In this document: piece by piece, positions 48,401-56,433 of the stretch
Position numbering within the stretch: position 1 is the stretch's first letter
Layout of the letters: each line of letters begins with the position of its first letter
Assembly: GCA_903825895.1 (NCBI GenBank)
Contig: CAIKCI010000034.1
Location: 1 to 56,433 of the forward strand
Length of the DNA: 56,433 nt
DNA from: an uncultured Actinomycetes bacterium
Lineage (GTDB): Bacteria > Actinomycetota > Acidimicrobiia > Acidimicrobiales > RAAP-2
Direction: 5' to 3'
Made by a program: the position numbers and the translations under genes
The notes under the pieces: model-generated
Told to the model about the DNA's origin: nothing
The model's input: the letters and a program-made list of their open reading frames with translations, nothing else
The model's database searches: none

Positions 48401-50986
48401 CTATAAACTCTTTCTGGTAACCCTTCCTTGACGAAGGAGTTCGATTGTTCGAGGGGGAAATGCCGGCTCTAAACAATCGTTGCTTTTATCGAGTTTCAAA
48501 TTTGGATTAAATGCTGGATCACTCAAGAATCGTGATGGCCATCGTTCTCGGAGGCTCCTTATTTCTTCTGGATCTATCGCATCACTTCGTAGTTCATGTC
48601 CGGCGCGCGAGCTAACGCGAAGAATGGCATCTTGGGTCCAAAGCGTCTTCTGGCCCCGACTCCTCAGTCGCAAACAAAACTCGACATTTGAGGAGGCACG
48701 CTGATCTGGGGGCTCGCTTGCCCCACTGATTGATTCCCAAGCCTGCCTCTTGATAAGCATGCATGAAGCCGATACGGCAGAATAATTCCTGGTCGAGCTG
48801 AAACGACCGTATGTTCCCTGATCACTTCGCGACAACCCTTGGCCGAGCTCTGCATAAGAGCCGCCGAGGCCCAGAATGATGCCCGAGTGCAACAGCCGAT
48901 CATTCTTCGAATAGATCGCAGGTCCGACCACGCCTACATGTTCTTGGTTCCCCCATTTTACGAGGGAACGAAGCCAGTTATTTTCGGTCGGGATAAGCGT
49001 TTTATCGAAGAGGCAGATGAACTCAGAGTCGGTGGCAGTCATCAGATTGTGGATGTCTTCTCCGAACGTCAGTTGTGTCGCATCGTTGAGCACCAATCCC
49101 ACATAGGTAGCTGCGCTATAGGAAGTCATCATTTCGAGCTTTGTTTTTTGATGTTCGATCTCGGTAGCGGATCTTCCTCTCACAACAACCGTCACCGTTG
49201 GGAGCGCCTCCGGGAGTGTCCAGTCGACCCGCATCCAAGATCCAGCCCCGATACTCGAGACGTCACCCACTTTGTGGGTTTGAGAGAGGAAGTCGCGTAC
49301 CGATTGAGCACCTGATTCGATCGCATACGATTTCGCCCCGATGCTCGAAGAAACTGAATTTGAGTGCACTCTCCAGTTGTAGAGCACGTAGGGGACATGA
49401 ACGATTTGACTGTCAAGGGACTGCGCAACGATACGAAGTGTGAGATCCCAATCCTGGCTTCCTTCTAAGCCTTCGCGAAATCCACCGACCTTCTCGACGA
49501 TTTCCCTCTTCATCATCTGAAAATGACAAACAAAATTCAGCGTGAGAAGGAGATCTCTGTCAAAATCAGACTTAAAGAACGGCTGGTACCGTCCACGATT
49601 CTCCTCATATAAATCTCGATCGGAGTAAAAAAGATTTGCATTCGGATGCTCACTGGCTGCCATGACCATGGACGCAAGAGCAAACGGAACGAGCGTGTCA
49701 TCGTGATCGAGGAGAGCGATCCACTCACCGGATGAACTACGAATGGCGGCATTGGAGGCAGCAGAGATGTGAGAATTTGTGGAGAGGAAGAGCACCTTGA
49801 TCCGACAATCGCGGTCGGGAAGTGATGCGAGGTACTCCCTTGTTTCCGAATCCGTAGAGGCGTCATCGGCGATACAGAGCTCCCAGTGTTCATAACTTTG
49901 AGCAAGCACCGAAGAGATCGCTGCCTCAAGATATTCGACAGGTGTATTGAACGTCGGCATGATGATAGAGACCAGGGGGCCATGTGGTAGCGCTGCGGCT
50001 GATTCGCTGATGAATTCTGAGGCTATGGGTTCGTACGTTTTCAGCCACGTTCCATAAATACTGAGATGCTCCTCGTGCGCTTCTGCTGTTTCGGGGGTAC
50101 GAAAAGATCTCACCCGCCCATAAAGTCGACGAAGTTTCTTGGTGTAGCGAAAGAGGCGCGTTTTTTGATACTCCCTCATCCAAGTTTCCGCGACTTCAGC
50201 TCGGCTGGAGCTCAACTCCACCAAGCGAAGTTCCAACAGTCGCTGGAGGGCATCCGACTCAGCGGTACGTACGGATGAAATCTTTGCTGATTCGAATTGC
50301 TTTTCTTGTATGAGTTTCTCAGTCAGCAGGTCCTCGTACTCGGCGACAGCATTCACCGTGTCCAGATGTTTTTTTCGAAAAACGACCGCTTGAGGAGCGA
50401 TCGTTTTCCCAATTTTTGTTGAGAAATCTCGAAAAAATCCCTCCTCCGCAAAGAGTTGTGCCCAGTAGCCACCATCACGGACGTTTAAATGAGTTGGCTC
50501 TTCGAAGTCGTCAGGGGTCGACGAGAAAATAACGACTTCGGTATGTCCGCAGAGATTCGTTATGGCTGGTTTCGCCAACGACTCGGGGAGATGCTCCAAG
50601 ACCTCAATGCAAGAAATTACGTCAAAGGTTCCTTCGATCTCATCGGTTAGGGAAGCAAGAGAGAGAAAAGGCTTGAGTGCTTCTGGAGCAGATGAAATCG
50701 CAAACTCTGAAATATCAAAACCTCGAGCGTCTACGCCGAGTTCCCGAAGTTGTTCGACGAGGAACCCGAGAGCGCAACCTGCGTCAAGAAAGGTTAGGGG
50801 GTGCAGCTCTTCAATAATCTGTTCCGCAACCAAATGAAAAAACTTGGACCAAATTGGATTACTGCGGTCATAAGACTCAAGACCCATGTGGAATTGGTAG
50901 TAGCTGGCATCGTAGAGGTTCGAAAAACTATCTACTAATCCAGATTGCTGGCCATTCTTGGCGTTTGGTGGACCGTTTGACTCCAT
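48401..50986 (-). CDS. methyltransferase fused to two GT2-like domains
   Basis: An 861-residue fusion. Domain 1 (about 20-215) is an SAM methyltransferase, with LDAGCALGFLVEQLRELG and IEVLEHLPES. Domain 2 (about 335-600) is a GT2 glycosyltransferase, with SIIMPTFNT and WIALLDHDD. Domain 3 (about 610-850) aligns with the second GT2 domain of the neighbour at 46073 but has lost its DxD: LFDKTLI stands where the neighbour has LMNDDIE. The middle and last domains follow the same order and local sequence as that neighbour, so the genes are paralogs facing each other. Domain 3 is probably a scaffold or acceptor-binding unit. I start at ATG 50986; the TTG two codons earlier is less likely. It may methylate and extend a surface glycan. 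Confidence 0.88.
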   Translation of the reverse strand: MESNGPPNAKNGQQSGLVDSFSNLYDASYYQFHMGLESYDRSNPIWSKFFHLVAEQIIEELHPLTFLDAGCALGFLVEQLRELGVDARGFDISEFAISSAPEALKPFLSLASLTDEIEGTFDVISCIEVLEHLPESLAKPAITNLCGHTEVVIFSSTPDDFEEPTHLNVRDGGYWAQLFAEEGFFRDFSTKIGKTIAPQAVVFRKKHLDTVNAVAEYEDLLTEKLIQEKQFESAKISSVRTAESDALQRLLELRLVELSSSRAEVAETWMREYQKTRLFRYTKKLRRLYGRVRSFRTPETAEAHEEHLSIYGTWLKTYEPIASEFISESAAALPHGPLVSIIMPTFNTPVEYLEAAISSVLAQSYEHWELCIADDASTDSETREYLASLPDRDCRIKVLFLSTNSHISAASNAAIRSSSGEWIALLDHDDTLVPFALASMVMAASEHPNANLFYSDRDLYEENRGRYQPFFKSDFDRDLLLTLNFVCHFQMMKREIVEKVGGFREGLEGSQDWDLTLRIVAQSLDSQIVHVPYVLYNWRVHSNSVSSSIGAKSYAIESGAQSVRDFLSQTHKVGDVSSIGAGSWMRVDWTLPEALPTVTVVVRGRSATEIEHQKTKLEMMTSYSAATYVGLVLNDATQLTFGEDIHNLMTATDSEFICLFDKTLIPTENNWLRSLVKWGNQEHVGVVGPAIYSKNDRLLHSGIILGLGGSYAELGQGLSRSDQGTYGRFSSTRNYSAVSASCMLIKRQAWESISGASEPPDQRASSNVEFCLRLRSRGQKTLWTQDAILRVSSRAGHELRSDAIDPEEIRSLRERWPSRFLSDPAFNPNLKLDKSNDCLEPAFPPRTIELLRQGRVTRKSL

Positions 50987-51227
50987 GGGCAAAGGTTACC
51001 TGAGGCTCCTGGCACTACTCTGCCCCTAGCGTTTAAAGTCGCCCGCCGAAACTGGACATTGCTGGCGAGGAGAACGTCAAGAGGTAAAAATTGCCCCTGC
51101 GGGCCGAATTCGACCGCATGCGGGACTTGTTCAGTTGCACGAGGTGGCGAACTTCGCCCATATTCCCCGATGCATTACATTGAGGAGGTGAGCATTTTTT
51201 TCGAAATATCGTTGGCGCTATAGAGAC

Positions 51228-52625
51228 ATGTTCTCGAACGATCAAGAAGAACTAACGCGAAGATCGTTCCGAAAGACGATGTTTCCCGATGGTTGGGCAA
51301 TCTCGATTTTCATCGTCGTTGCAGTAGTCGTTCCTTTGTGTTTGGGCTTGACCCAGATGAGTCATAATCCAAAGTTTTCGGTTAGGGATGAAACTGCTCA
51401 TTTCGCCTACGCTCACGGGATTTTAAGTCAGGGGTTGCCCAAATTGGGTCAGCATTTCGACCAATTCGAGATGAATGAAATTGCTTGCCAGGGTGTTTAC
51501 TTGCCGAGTTGGACTTTTCCTCCGTGTGGTGCGACAACGTATTTGAATTCCCAATTTCCAGGCGGGGGCTACATCACTGAGGCGATCCAACCTCCGGGGT
51601 ACTACGCAGTTGTAGCAATAATCGGTACGTCCATTAATTGGGCTTTCAATATTGGTATTTTGCATGCGTTGAGAATCGGCAGCCTTCTTTGGCTCACCGC
51701 AGGGTTGATTTTACTTTGGGCATCCGGGAGGCTTGTTGGCATCTCGCCAATCAAACTTGGAGCTGGAATCCTCATTCTGGCTGCAGCCCCAACGACTGTT
51801 TATTTCTCCGCGATCGTTTCAAATGATGCGTCATCTATCTTCGCCGGCTCCTTCATAGCGTTTGTGTGTCTTTTGGCGTTTCTGAAACCAGGGAAATGGG
51901 TTCCCTACATTTTGGCCTTGGCGGGATTTCTCGTGGTCATGTTGAAACCCCTCGACTTCATTCCAGTTTTGGTGTTTTCTGGGCTATTCGCAGTTTCGCT
52001 TTCGAAGGACGTCTGGCAGAATCCTGACGGTCGGCCTCAAAGAATTCAGAGTGTGGTGAAACGCTGGCTACCGACGGGTGGAATATTGCTTTGCTCTTCA
52101 CTGTTGGGAATCTTATTTTGGTCAGTATTGCAAAAACATATCGAGCTGGTTTCGATACAGTCACTCTGCGGTGTCGTGAATGGTGGAGGACCGTATTACC
52201 CATCTCAACTCTTCATCGATCCACTCAGTCTTTGGCAGCCGTTGACGGCGTTTCAATCCTTCAACCAGGCCTATTTTCCCCACTCGGTCGCCGCATATTT
52301 AGAGGCGGGATTGAACGTGATTATTGCCTTCGGCCTTGTTGCTGGTGGCATTTCCCTCGTGTTCGTAAAAGAGAAACTGTGGGCTCATTGGATGGGCTTC
52401 TTTTCACTGATTGCCCTTTATGTTGGGGGGTTGTCGCTGGCATTAAATGATTGGAGTATCTGTAGATCGAGTATTGGCAGCGAAGGTCGATACGGCCTTT
52501 CGTGTGCGCCACTTTTGGTCTTGGCTTTTCTTGGAGCGAGTAGAGGAAAGTGGGTGACACTTTGCCTCTGGGTGGTCGGCATCGCTTCAGTGACCGCAGA
52601 TTTGTCGTTGATGTTGGTTGCATGA
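51228..52625 (+). CDS. polytopic membrane protein, DUF2142/glycosyltransferase-like
   Basis: A 465-residue protein with ten or more hydrophobic segments and a first external loop after helix 1 that contains RDETAHFAYAHG. In GT-C-like membrane glycosyltransferases this early acidic loop holds the catalytic Asp, and QPPGYYAVVAIIG further on is the DUF2142 mark. It would use a polyprenyl-phosphate sugar at the outer face of the membrane. It lies in the glycan locus between two-domain glycosyltransferases and the sugar-nucleotide pair. The ribosome site before ATG 51228 is weak; the first helix starts near residue 25. Confidence 0.75.
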   Translation: MFSNDQEELTRRSFRKTMFPDGWAISIFIVVAVVVPLCLGLTQMSHNPKFSVRDETAHFAYAHGILSQGLPKLGQHFDQFEMNEIACQGVYLPSWTFPPCGATTYLNSQFPGGGYITEAIQPPGYYAVVAIIGTSINWAFNIGILHALRIGSLLWLTAGLILLWASGRLVGISPIKLGAGILILAAAPTTVYFSAIVSNDASSIFAGSFIAFVCLLAFLKPGKWVPYILALAGFLVVMLKPLDFIPVLVFSGLFAVSLSKDVWQNPDGRPQRIQSVVKRWLPTGGILLCSSLLGILFWSVLQKHIELVSIQSLCGVVNGGGPYYPSQLFIDPLSLWQPLTAFQSFNQAYFPHSVAAYLEAGLNVIIAFGLVAGGISLVFVKEKLWAHWMGFFSLIALYVGGLSLALNDWSICRSSIGSEGRYGLSCAPLLVLAFLGASRGKWVTLCLWVVGIASVTADLSLMLVA

Positions 52626-52824
52626 AACCGTAGGCGCAGTTTCGCATGAAGATGTGCTTTGCCGAGAAGAATCTCGTTTCGTAGAACCTGGCCTGATGAG
52701 CTGAAGATCAGTGGCGCGTGCGGGGCTTTTGGAGTCAATTCAATGTGAGAAACTTCAGGCTGGACGGGACATGTCGGGATGGCGGTCATATCGAGGAGGA
52801 GACCCTGCGACTAAGGTGAGGTGA

Positions 52825-53793
52825 GTGAAAATTGGTTTGATAGGCGCCGGGACAATGGGGAGTAACCACGCCCGAGTTGTATCCTTGAGCCAAGAAGAAG
52901 AACTTTCTTTGGTTTTCGATATTGATTCCGATTCCGTCGCCAGGCTCCTCGACAAATACGGGGGTCAGGAAGCACGGGATCTTGAAGAGTTGACTCAGTG
53001 TGATGCCGTTGTGATTGCCAGCCCAACGCAACTCCATTATGAACAAGCGTCCCTGCTGTTAGAGGCCAAGATTCCCCTTTTGGTGGAGAAGCCACTCTCA
53101 AGCACCCTGGAAGAAGTTAAGTCTCTCAGCGACCTTGCACTTCGAAACGAAACTGTCCTTTTATGTGGTTTCGTGGAGCGATTTAATCCTTCAGTTCGTC
53201 TGGCCATGGAGCTACTGACCGAAGACGCAATTCATATCATGACGCAACGTCATTCCCCGGCTGATGGACGAAAATTAGGGAGCGTGGTCAACGATTTGTT
53301 AATTCACGATATTGACCTCGCTTTGCGTTTCCTTGGAAAACGAATGCCAATTTTGACCCAAGGAAGTGCTTGGAACTCGTCTCACGGACAGTCAGAAATC
53401 GCAGATTGTATTTTAAAGTTTGAGAATGAATCGCTTGCGACGTTGTCGGCGAGTCGTATGGGCCAGAGAAAAATAAGGACCATTTCGATACTGTCCGATA
53501 TAAATTTGATTGAAGTGGACCTCCTCAGGGCTGACGTCACGGTCTACAAGAATATTCGTCAAGAACAGCCAAGCGATACGAAATCACTTACGTACCGTTC
53601 TGAAACTGTGATTGATATCCCGTTTGTCCGTCATGCGGGTGAACCCCTTGCCTTAGAGCATGAGCATTTCTTGCGACTGATTCGAGGCGAAGCTGATCCG
53701 GTCGAAGAGGTTGAATCAATTCTGGGTCCCCATAGTGTGGCCGATGAGATACAGCGACAGTGCGAGCCGTCAAAAAAAATACAGGAGCTGTAG
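52825..53793 (+). CDS. Gfo/Idh/MocA-type oxidoreductase, UDP-sugar 3-dehydrogenase-like
   Basis: A 322-residue NAD(P)-dependent dehydrogenase. The Rossmann loop is KIGLIGAGTMGSNHARVV, followed by VVIASPTQLHYEQASLLLEA and LLVEKPLSSTLEE (the EKP motif with catalytic Lys). GFVERFNPSV and NDLLIHDIDLALRFLG match enzymes such as GnnA and WlbA/WbpB, which oxidise C3 of UDP-GlcNAc or its uronate. It starts at GTG 52825 after AGGTGAG. The next gene, four bases later, is a DegT aminotransferase, so a 3-amino sugar is the likely product. A 200-base stretch upstream (52626-52824) shows no gene. Confidence 0.87.
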   Translation: MKIGLIGAGTMGSNHARVVSLSQEEELSLVFDIDSDSVARLLDKYGGQEARDLEELTQCDAVVIASPTQLHYEQASLLLEAKIPLLVEKPLSSTLEEVKSLSDLALRNETVLLCGFVERFNPSVRLAMELLTEDAIHIMTQRHSPADGRKLGSVVNDLLIHDIDLALRFLGKRMPILTQGSAWNSSHGQSEIADCILKFENESLATLSASRMGQRKIRTISILSDINLIEVDLLRADVTVYKNIRQEQPSDTKSLTYRSETVIDIPFVRHAGEPLALEHEHFLRLIRGEADPVEEVESILGPHSVADEIQRQCEPSKKIQEL

Positions 53794-53797
53794 GAAA

Positions 53798-54895
53798 ATG
53801 ATTCGACTATCCGAAGTACGCCTTGATGAACGCGCAGAAGATCTCGTGCTGGGAGTATTGCGTTCGGGGCAACTGGCTCAAGGGCCCTTGGTTGCCCAAT
53901 TCGAAAAGGAGTTCGCCCAAATTGCGGGGGTGTCAGAAGCGATAGCTGTATCCAATGGAACAGTATCTCTTGAAAGCGCCGTGAGGGCCATGGGAATTGG
54001 TCCTGGCGATGAGGTGATCATTCCGGCTTTTACGTTTATCGCCACCCTTAACGCAGTGCTGCAAGCAGGAGCAACTGTTCGATTTGCTGATATCTCACTG
54101 GACACCTTCACGATTGATGCTGCGCACGTCGTTTCGTTGGTTAATGACCGCACGAAGGCGGTCATGCCGGTCCATCTCTATGGTCAAATGGCCGACATGG
54201 CGCCGTTGGCACAATTGGCCGAAACGTCGAATATTGGAATCATCGAGGACTCGGCGCAGGCTCATGGGGCGGAATATGATGGTCGGCCTGCCGGATCGTG
54301 GGGAGTTGGGTCATTCTCGTTTTATGCAACGAAAAATATTGCCACCGGAGAGGGTGGGATGGTCACCACCAACGACCTAGACCTTGCTGACTATCTGCGC
54401 TTGTATCGAAATCAAGGGATGCGGGCCCGCTATCAATATGAGATGCAGGGAAGCAACTTGAGGATGACCGACCTTCAGGCAGCTATTGGTATTTCACAGT
54501 TAGCGCATCTTTCTTCGTGGAACGAGCAACGTCGTGAAAATGCGCGAGTTCTGTCCGAAGGGTTGCAGGGGATCACTGGGCTTGTGACGCCTGTCGAACG
54601 AACTGGTGGAAGACACGTGTTCCACCAGTACACCGTGCGAGTGACCCCTGAGGCCAAGGTAAGTCGTCAAGGGCTTTCAGATGAACTCGGCAAAAAAGAG
54701 ATTCAATCGGGTATTTACTATCCCAAGACTGTTTACGATTACGAATGTTTTCGTTCTGACTCTCGAGTGAAGATAGAGGCCGTCCCCAACTCGGTTCTGG
54801 CTGCAGAACAGGTGTTGTCGCTCCCCACAAATCAATGGCTGACTCAGTCAGAACTCGAACAAATAGTAGAAGCGATCCGTGGAATCCTTGATTGA
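53798..54895 (+). CDS. DegT/DnrJ/EryC1/StrS-family sugar aminotransferase
   Basis: A 365-residue PLP enzyme that aminates a keto-sugar nucleotide. The family marks are RSGQLAQGPLVAQFEKEFA, AIAVSNGTVSLESAVRA, PAFTFIATLNAVL and IIEDSAQAHGAEY. SFYATKNIATGEGGM holds the PLP lysine, and NLRMTDLQAAIGISQL follows. The 3-amination type (WbpE, GnnB) fits the preceding GnnA/WbpB-like dehydrogenase. AGGAG sits 10 bases before ATG 53798. It probably makes a UDP-3-amino-3-deoxy sugar, which the acyltransferase at 56137 might acylate. Confidence 0.92.
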   Translation: MIRLSEVRLDERAEDLVLGVLRSGQLAQGPLVAQFEKEFAQIAGVSEAIAVSNGTVSLESAVRAMGIGPGDEVIIPAFTFIATLNAVLQAGATVRFADISLDTFTIDAAHVVSLVNDRTKAVMPVHLYGQMADMAPLAQLAETSNIGIIEDSAQAHGAEYDGRPAGSWGVGSFSFYATKNIATGEGGMVTTNDLDLADYLRLYRNQGMRARYQYEMQGSNLRMTDLQAAIGISQLAHLSSWNEQRRENARVLSEGLQGITGLVTPVERTGGRHVFHQYTVRVTPEAKVSRQGLSDELGKKEIQSGIYYPKTVYDYECFRSDSRVKIEAVPNSVLAAEQVLSLPTNQWLTQSELEQIVEAIRGILD

Positions 54896-54943
54896 TTTTG
54901 TCGGGGTGTTGACCCTCGAAAGGAAAAAGCGAGAGCAATTATT

Positions 54944-56140
54944 ATGAAAATTGTCCTAGTTAATAATTTCTTTTTGCCTCGGATTAGCGGAAGCGCTCAT
55001 CTAACCAAAGTCCTTGCGTCCAATTTGGCTTCCCTTGGTCATGACGTCCTCGTCATCACTTCTGACCAAGGTTCGACCGCTGGCCTTGAAGAATTTGATG
55101 GCTACAGCGTCTTGCGACTGAAATGTCGGGAATTGCCACAGATCCGCCTCTCGATGCGTTATGACGTAAATTTTGCCTTCTCGCGAAAGAACTATCGGAT
55201 ACTGTCCCAAGCTCTCCAAGACTTTAAGCCGGACATTATTCACCAACATGGGCAGTTTTTTGACTTGACATGGATGACATCGATTTGGGCGCGGAAACAT
55301 AAAGTGCCCGTCGTCTTGACCGTACATACGCCATTGATTCATCCGGGCCGTCTGCTCGCCAGCCTGTTTTGGATCGCGGATGAAATTCTGGTCCGCCCGT
55401 TCTTGGCCCTTGGTCGAGGAAAAGTGCTTGTCGTGGATAAATTCATGCGTAACTACGTCAGCAAGCGTTATCACTTAAAATTTTCTGAGATCAACGTCAT
55501 CCCTCTCGCAATTGATGTTGAAAAATTTCACTATCGATCCAACAGCGTCGTCAGGGAGAAATATGAACTCGGTGATGATCCCGTGATCTTGTCAATTGGG
55601 CACGTTATTCCCCTAAGAAACAGGATTGCTCTCGTGGAGGCCATGCCCATGATTTTGAAACGTCATCCGAGAACAAAAGTTCTCATTGTCGGTGATCTCC
55701 TTGATTCAGCATTTGTCGAGTTAGCCAAAGAACTGAACGTTGAAGGAGCTTTAAAACTGATTGGACCGATTCCGCATGATCAAATCAGTGATTTCTTTGC
55801 AGCCGCCACCCTCGAATCTCACGACTTGCAAGGTTTCGGCCTAGGAACGTCAACCTTAGAGGTGATGGCTTCTGAAGTACCTGTTGTTGCAGTCGTCGAA
55901 GGCGATAATTTCCCAGGCATCGAATTTGTGGATGGTCGTGACATTGTTATGGCGCCGATCGGGAACACCCGCGTATTGGCAGAGAAAATCTGTGACTTGA
56001 TTGACGATCCAGAAGCCGCTCGAAAGGTCGGCATGGGCGAGAGAAAATTTGTTGAGGAAAATCTGAGTAGTGGAAGAATCGTCGAAAAGCATCTGCAGCT
56101 CTACCAGCAACTGGTCGATGAGAATTCGAGGAATTCCTAA
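54944..56140 (+). CDS. GT4-family glycosyltransferase
   Basis: A 398-residue GT-B glycosyltransferase. The N-terminal domain has VLVNNFFLPRISGSAHLTKVL, HQHGQFFD and PVVLTVHTPLIHPG; the C-terminal domain has VILSIGHVIPLRNRIALVEA, LIGPIPHDQISDFFAAATL and HDLQGFGLGTSTLEVMAS. The last is the donor-site loop, here with two extra residues relative to the common EGFGxxxLE form. It probably adds a sugar to a lipid-linked glycan on the cytoplasmic side. It follows the aminotransferase by 48 bases, and its stop overlaps the stop of the minus-strand acyltransferase. Confidence 0.9.
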   Translation: MKIVLVNNFFLPRISGSAHLTKVLASNLASLGHDVLVITSDQGSTAGLEEFDGYSVLRLKCRELPQIRLSMRYDVNFAFSRKNYRILSQALQDFKPDIIHQHGQFFDLTWMTSIWARKHKVPVVLTVHTPLIHPGRLLASLFWIADEILVRPFLALGRGKVLVVDKFMRNYVSKRYHLKFSEINVIPLAIDVEKFHYRSNSVVREKYELGDDPVILSIGHVIPLRNRIALVEAMPMILKRHPRTKVLIVGDLLDSAFVELAKELNVEGALKLIGPIPHDQISDFFAAATLESHDLQGFGLGTSTLEVMASEVPVVAVVEGDNFPGIEFVDGRDIVMAPIGNTRVLAEKICDLIDDPEAARKVGMGERKFVEENLSSGRIVEKHLQLYQQLVDENSRNS

Positions 56141-56433
56141 CGGGAGTTCAGGGCATCGCTAAACGTCGCGAATTTCAATTGCAATATTTCGGGGAAGAGA
56201 GAAAAGTCCCACACGTCGAAAGGTTTAAGCAGTTCTTGCTCCCAGGGACCGCCCTCTAAGGGCATTTTATCTAGCGCTATTTGGTTCACCTTCATAAATC
56301 TTGCCGGGTTCCCCACAACAACGGAGCAAGGTGCCACGTCATGAACAACGGAGGCCTGCATGGCAACCATTGCCAACGGACCGATCCGACGTCGTTGGTG
56401 AATCACGGCGCCCATGCCAATGGTCGCTCCCGA
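56137..56433 (-). CDS. hexapeptide-repeat acyltransferase, 5' part outside the window
   Basis: The C-terminal 98 residues of a left-handed beta-helix acyltransferase; the gene runs off the right edge. The visible chain reads GATIGMGAVIHQRRRIG with further hexapeptide turns (PLAMVAMQASVVHDVAP, CSVVVGNPARFMKVN), then a helical tail to the stop. VVGNPAR is the usual end of such sugar O- or N-acetyltransferases. An internal ATG at 56415 is inside the beta-helix and is not a real start. Its position beside the GnnA/GnnB-like pair makes acylation of the new amino group plausible. Confidence 0.8.
   Translation of the reverse strand, partial: SGATIGMGAVIHQRRRIGPLAMVAMQASVVHDVAPCSVVVGNPARFMKVNQIALDKMPLEGGPWEQELLKPFDVWDFSLFPEILQLKFATFSDALNSR

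Noticed and set aside
51114-51123. Perfect 10-bp palindrome CCGCATGCGG before the DUF2142-like gene
   Set aside because: It is too short for an operator claim and has no promoter beside it.

Overview
The window most likely comes from a chromosome of an actinobacterium, probably Acidimicrobiia or a relative. The evidence is a WhiB-family regulator with its four-cysteine pattern, a DUF3039 protein, an MmpL-like exporter, many GTG starts with short stop/start overlaps, an actinobacterial-looking RNase P RNA, and a dense set of acyl-CoA, flavin and P450 catabolic enzymes. The class is an inference; no 16S rRNA gene is present. I see no tRNA, rRNA, insertion sequence, prophage or CRISPR array.

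Layout. 1-0.37 kb: rnpB on the minus strand. 0.5-2.9 kb: a large secreted protein (metallopeptidase-like domain, three fibronectin III repeats, bulb-type lectin). 3.0-6.6 kb: xseA-xseB, an ETHE1-like metallo-hydrolase and a ferredoxin-reductase-type flavoprotein. 6.6-14.5 kb: a TetR regulator divergent from a seven-gene catabolic operon (aldehyde dehydrogenase, class III aminotransferase, flavin reductase, HpaB-family oxygenase, Rid protein, DUF1028, M20 amidohydrolase). Two copies of one 24-bp operator-like site lie on the two divergent promoters. 14.6-19.3 kb: a minus-strand operon glpD, alkyl-DHAP-synthase-like flavoprotein, glycerol-kinase-like FGGY kinase. 19.4-21.9 kb: whiB, an acyl-CoA dehydrogenase and trpD.

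21.9-28.1 kb: a second catabolic island with two SDRs, a cyclase-family hydrolase, a luciferase-like monooxygenase with an adjacent two-barrel EthD-like protein, an IclR regulator and a SnoaL-like protein. A perfect 24-bp palindrome lies before the luciferase-like gene. 28.0-31.4 kb: a GH1 glycosidase, galactokinase and esterase operon. 31.5-38.3 kb: a CaiB-type CoA transferase, a lone Lrp/AsnC ligand domain, a cytochrome P450, an epimerase/DUF2867 protein, a dienelactone hydrolase, small conserved proteins and an ATP-grasp protein. 38.3-45.9 kb: a secreted PHM-like copper monooxygenase with all six expected copper ligands, a cold-shock protein, YaaA, an acyltransferase-3 protein, an MmpL/RND transporter and a Baeyer-Villiger-type monooxygenase.

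46 kb to the end: a surface-glycan locus. It holds two paralogous multi-domain glycosyltransferases pointing at each other (one ending in a bulb-type lectin, the other beginning with a methyltransferase), a polytopic membrane protein, a Gfo/Idh oxidoreductase plus DegT aminotransferase pair that could make a 3-amino sugar nucleotide, a GT4 glycosyltransferase and a truncated hexapeptide acyltransferase. Its right part looks visibly richer in A+T than the catabolic regions.

The strongest candidates for something undescribed are the TetR/HpaB/Rid/DUF1028/M20 operon with its twin operators, the lectin-tipped glycosyltransferase that shares its lectin type with a secreted protein in the same window, and the glpD/AGPS-like/kinase operon.
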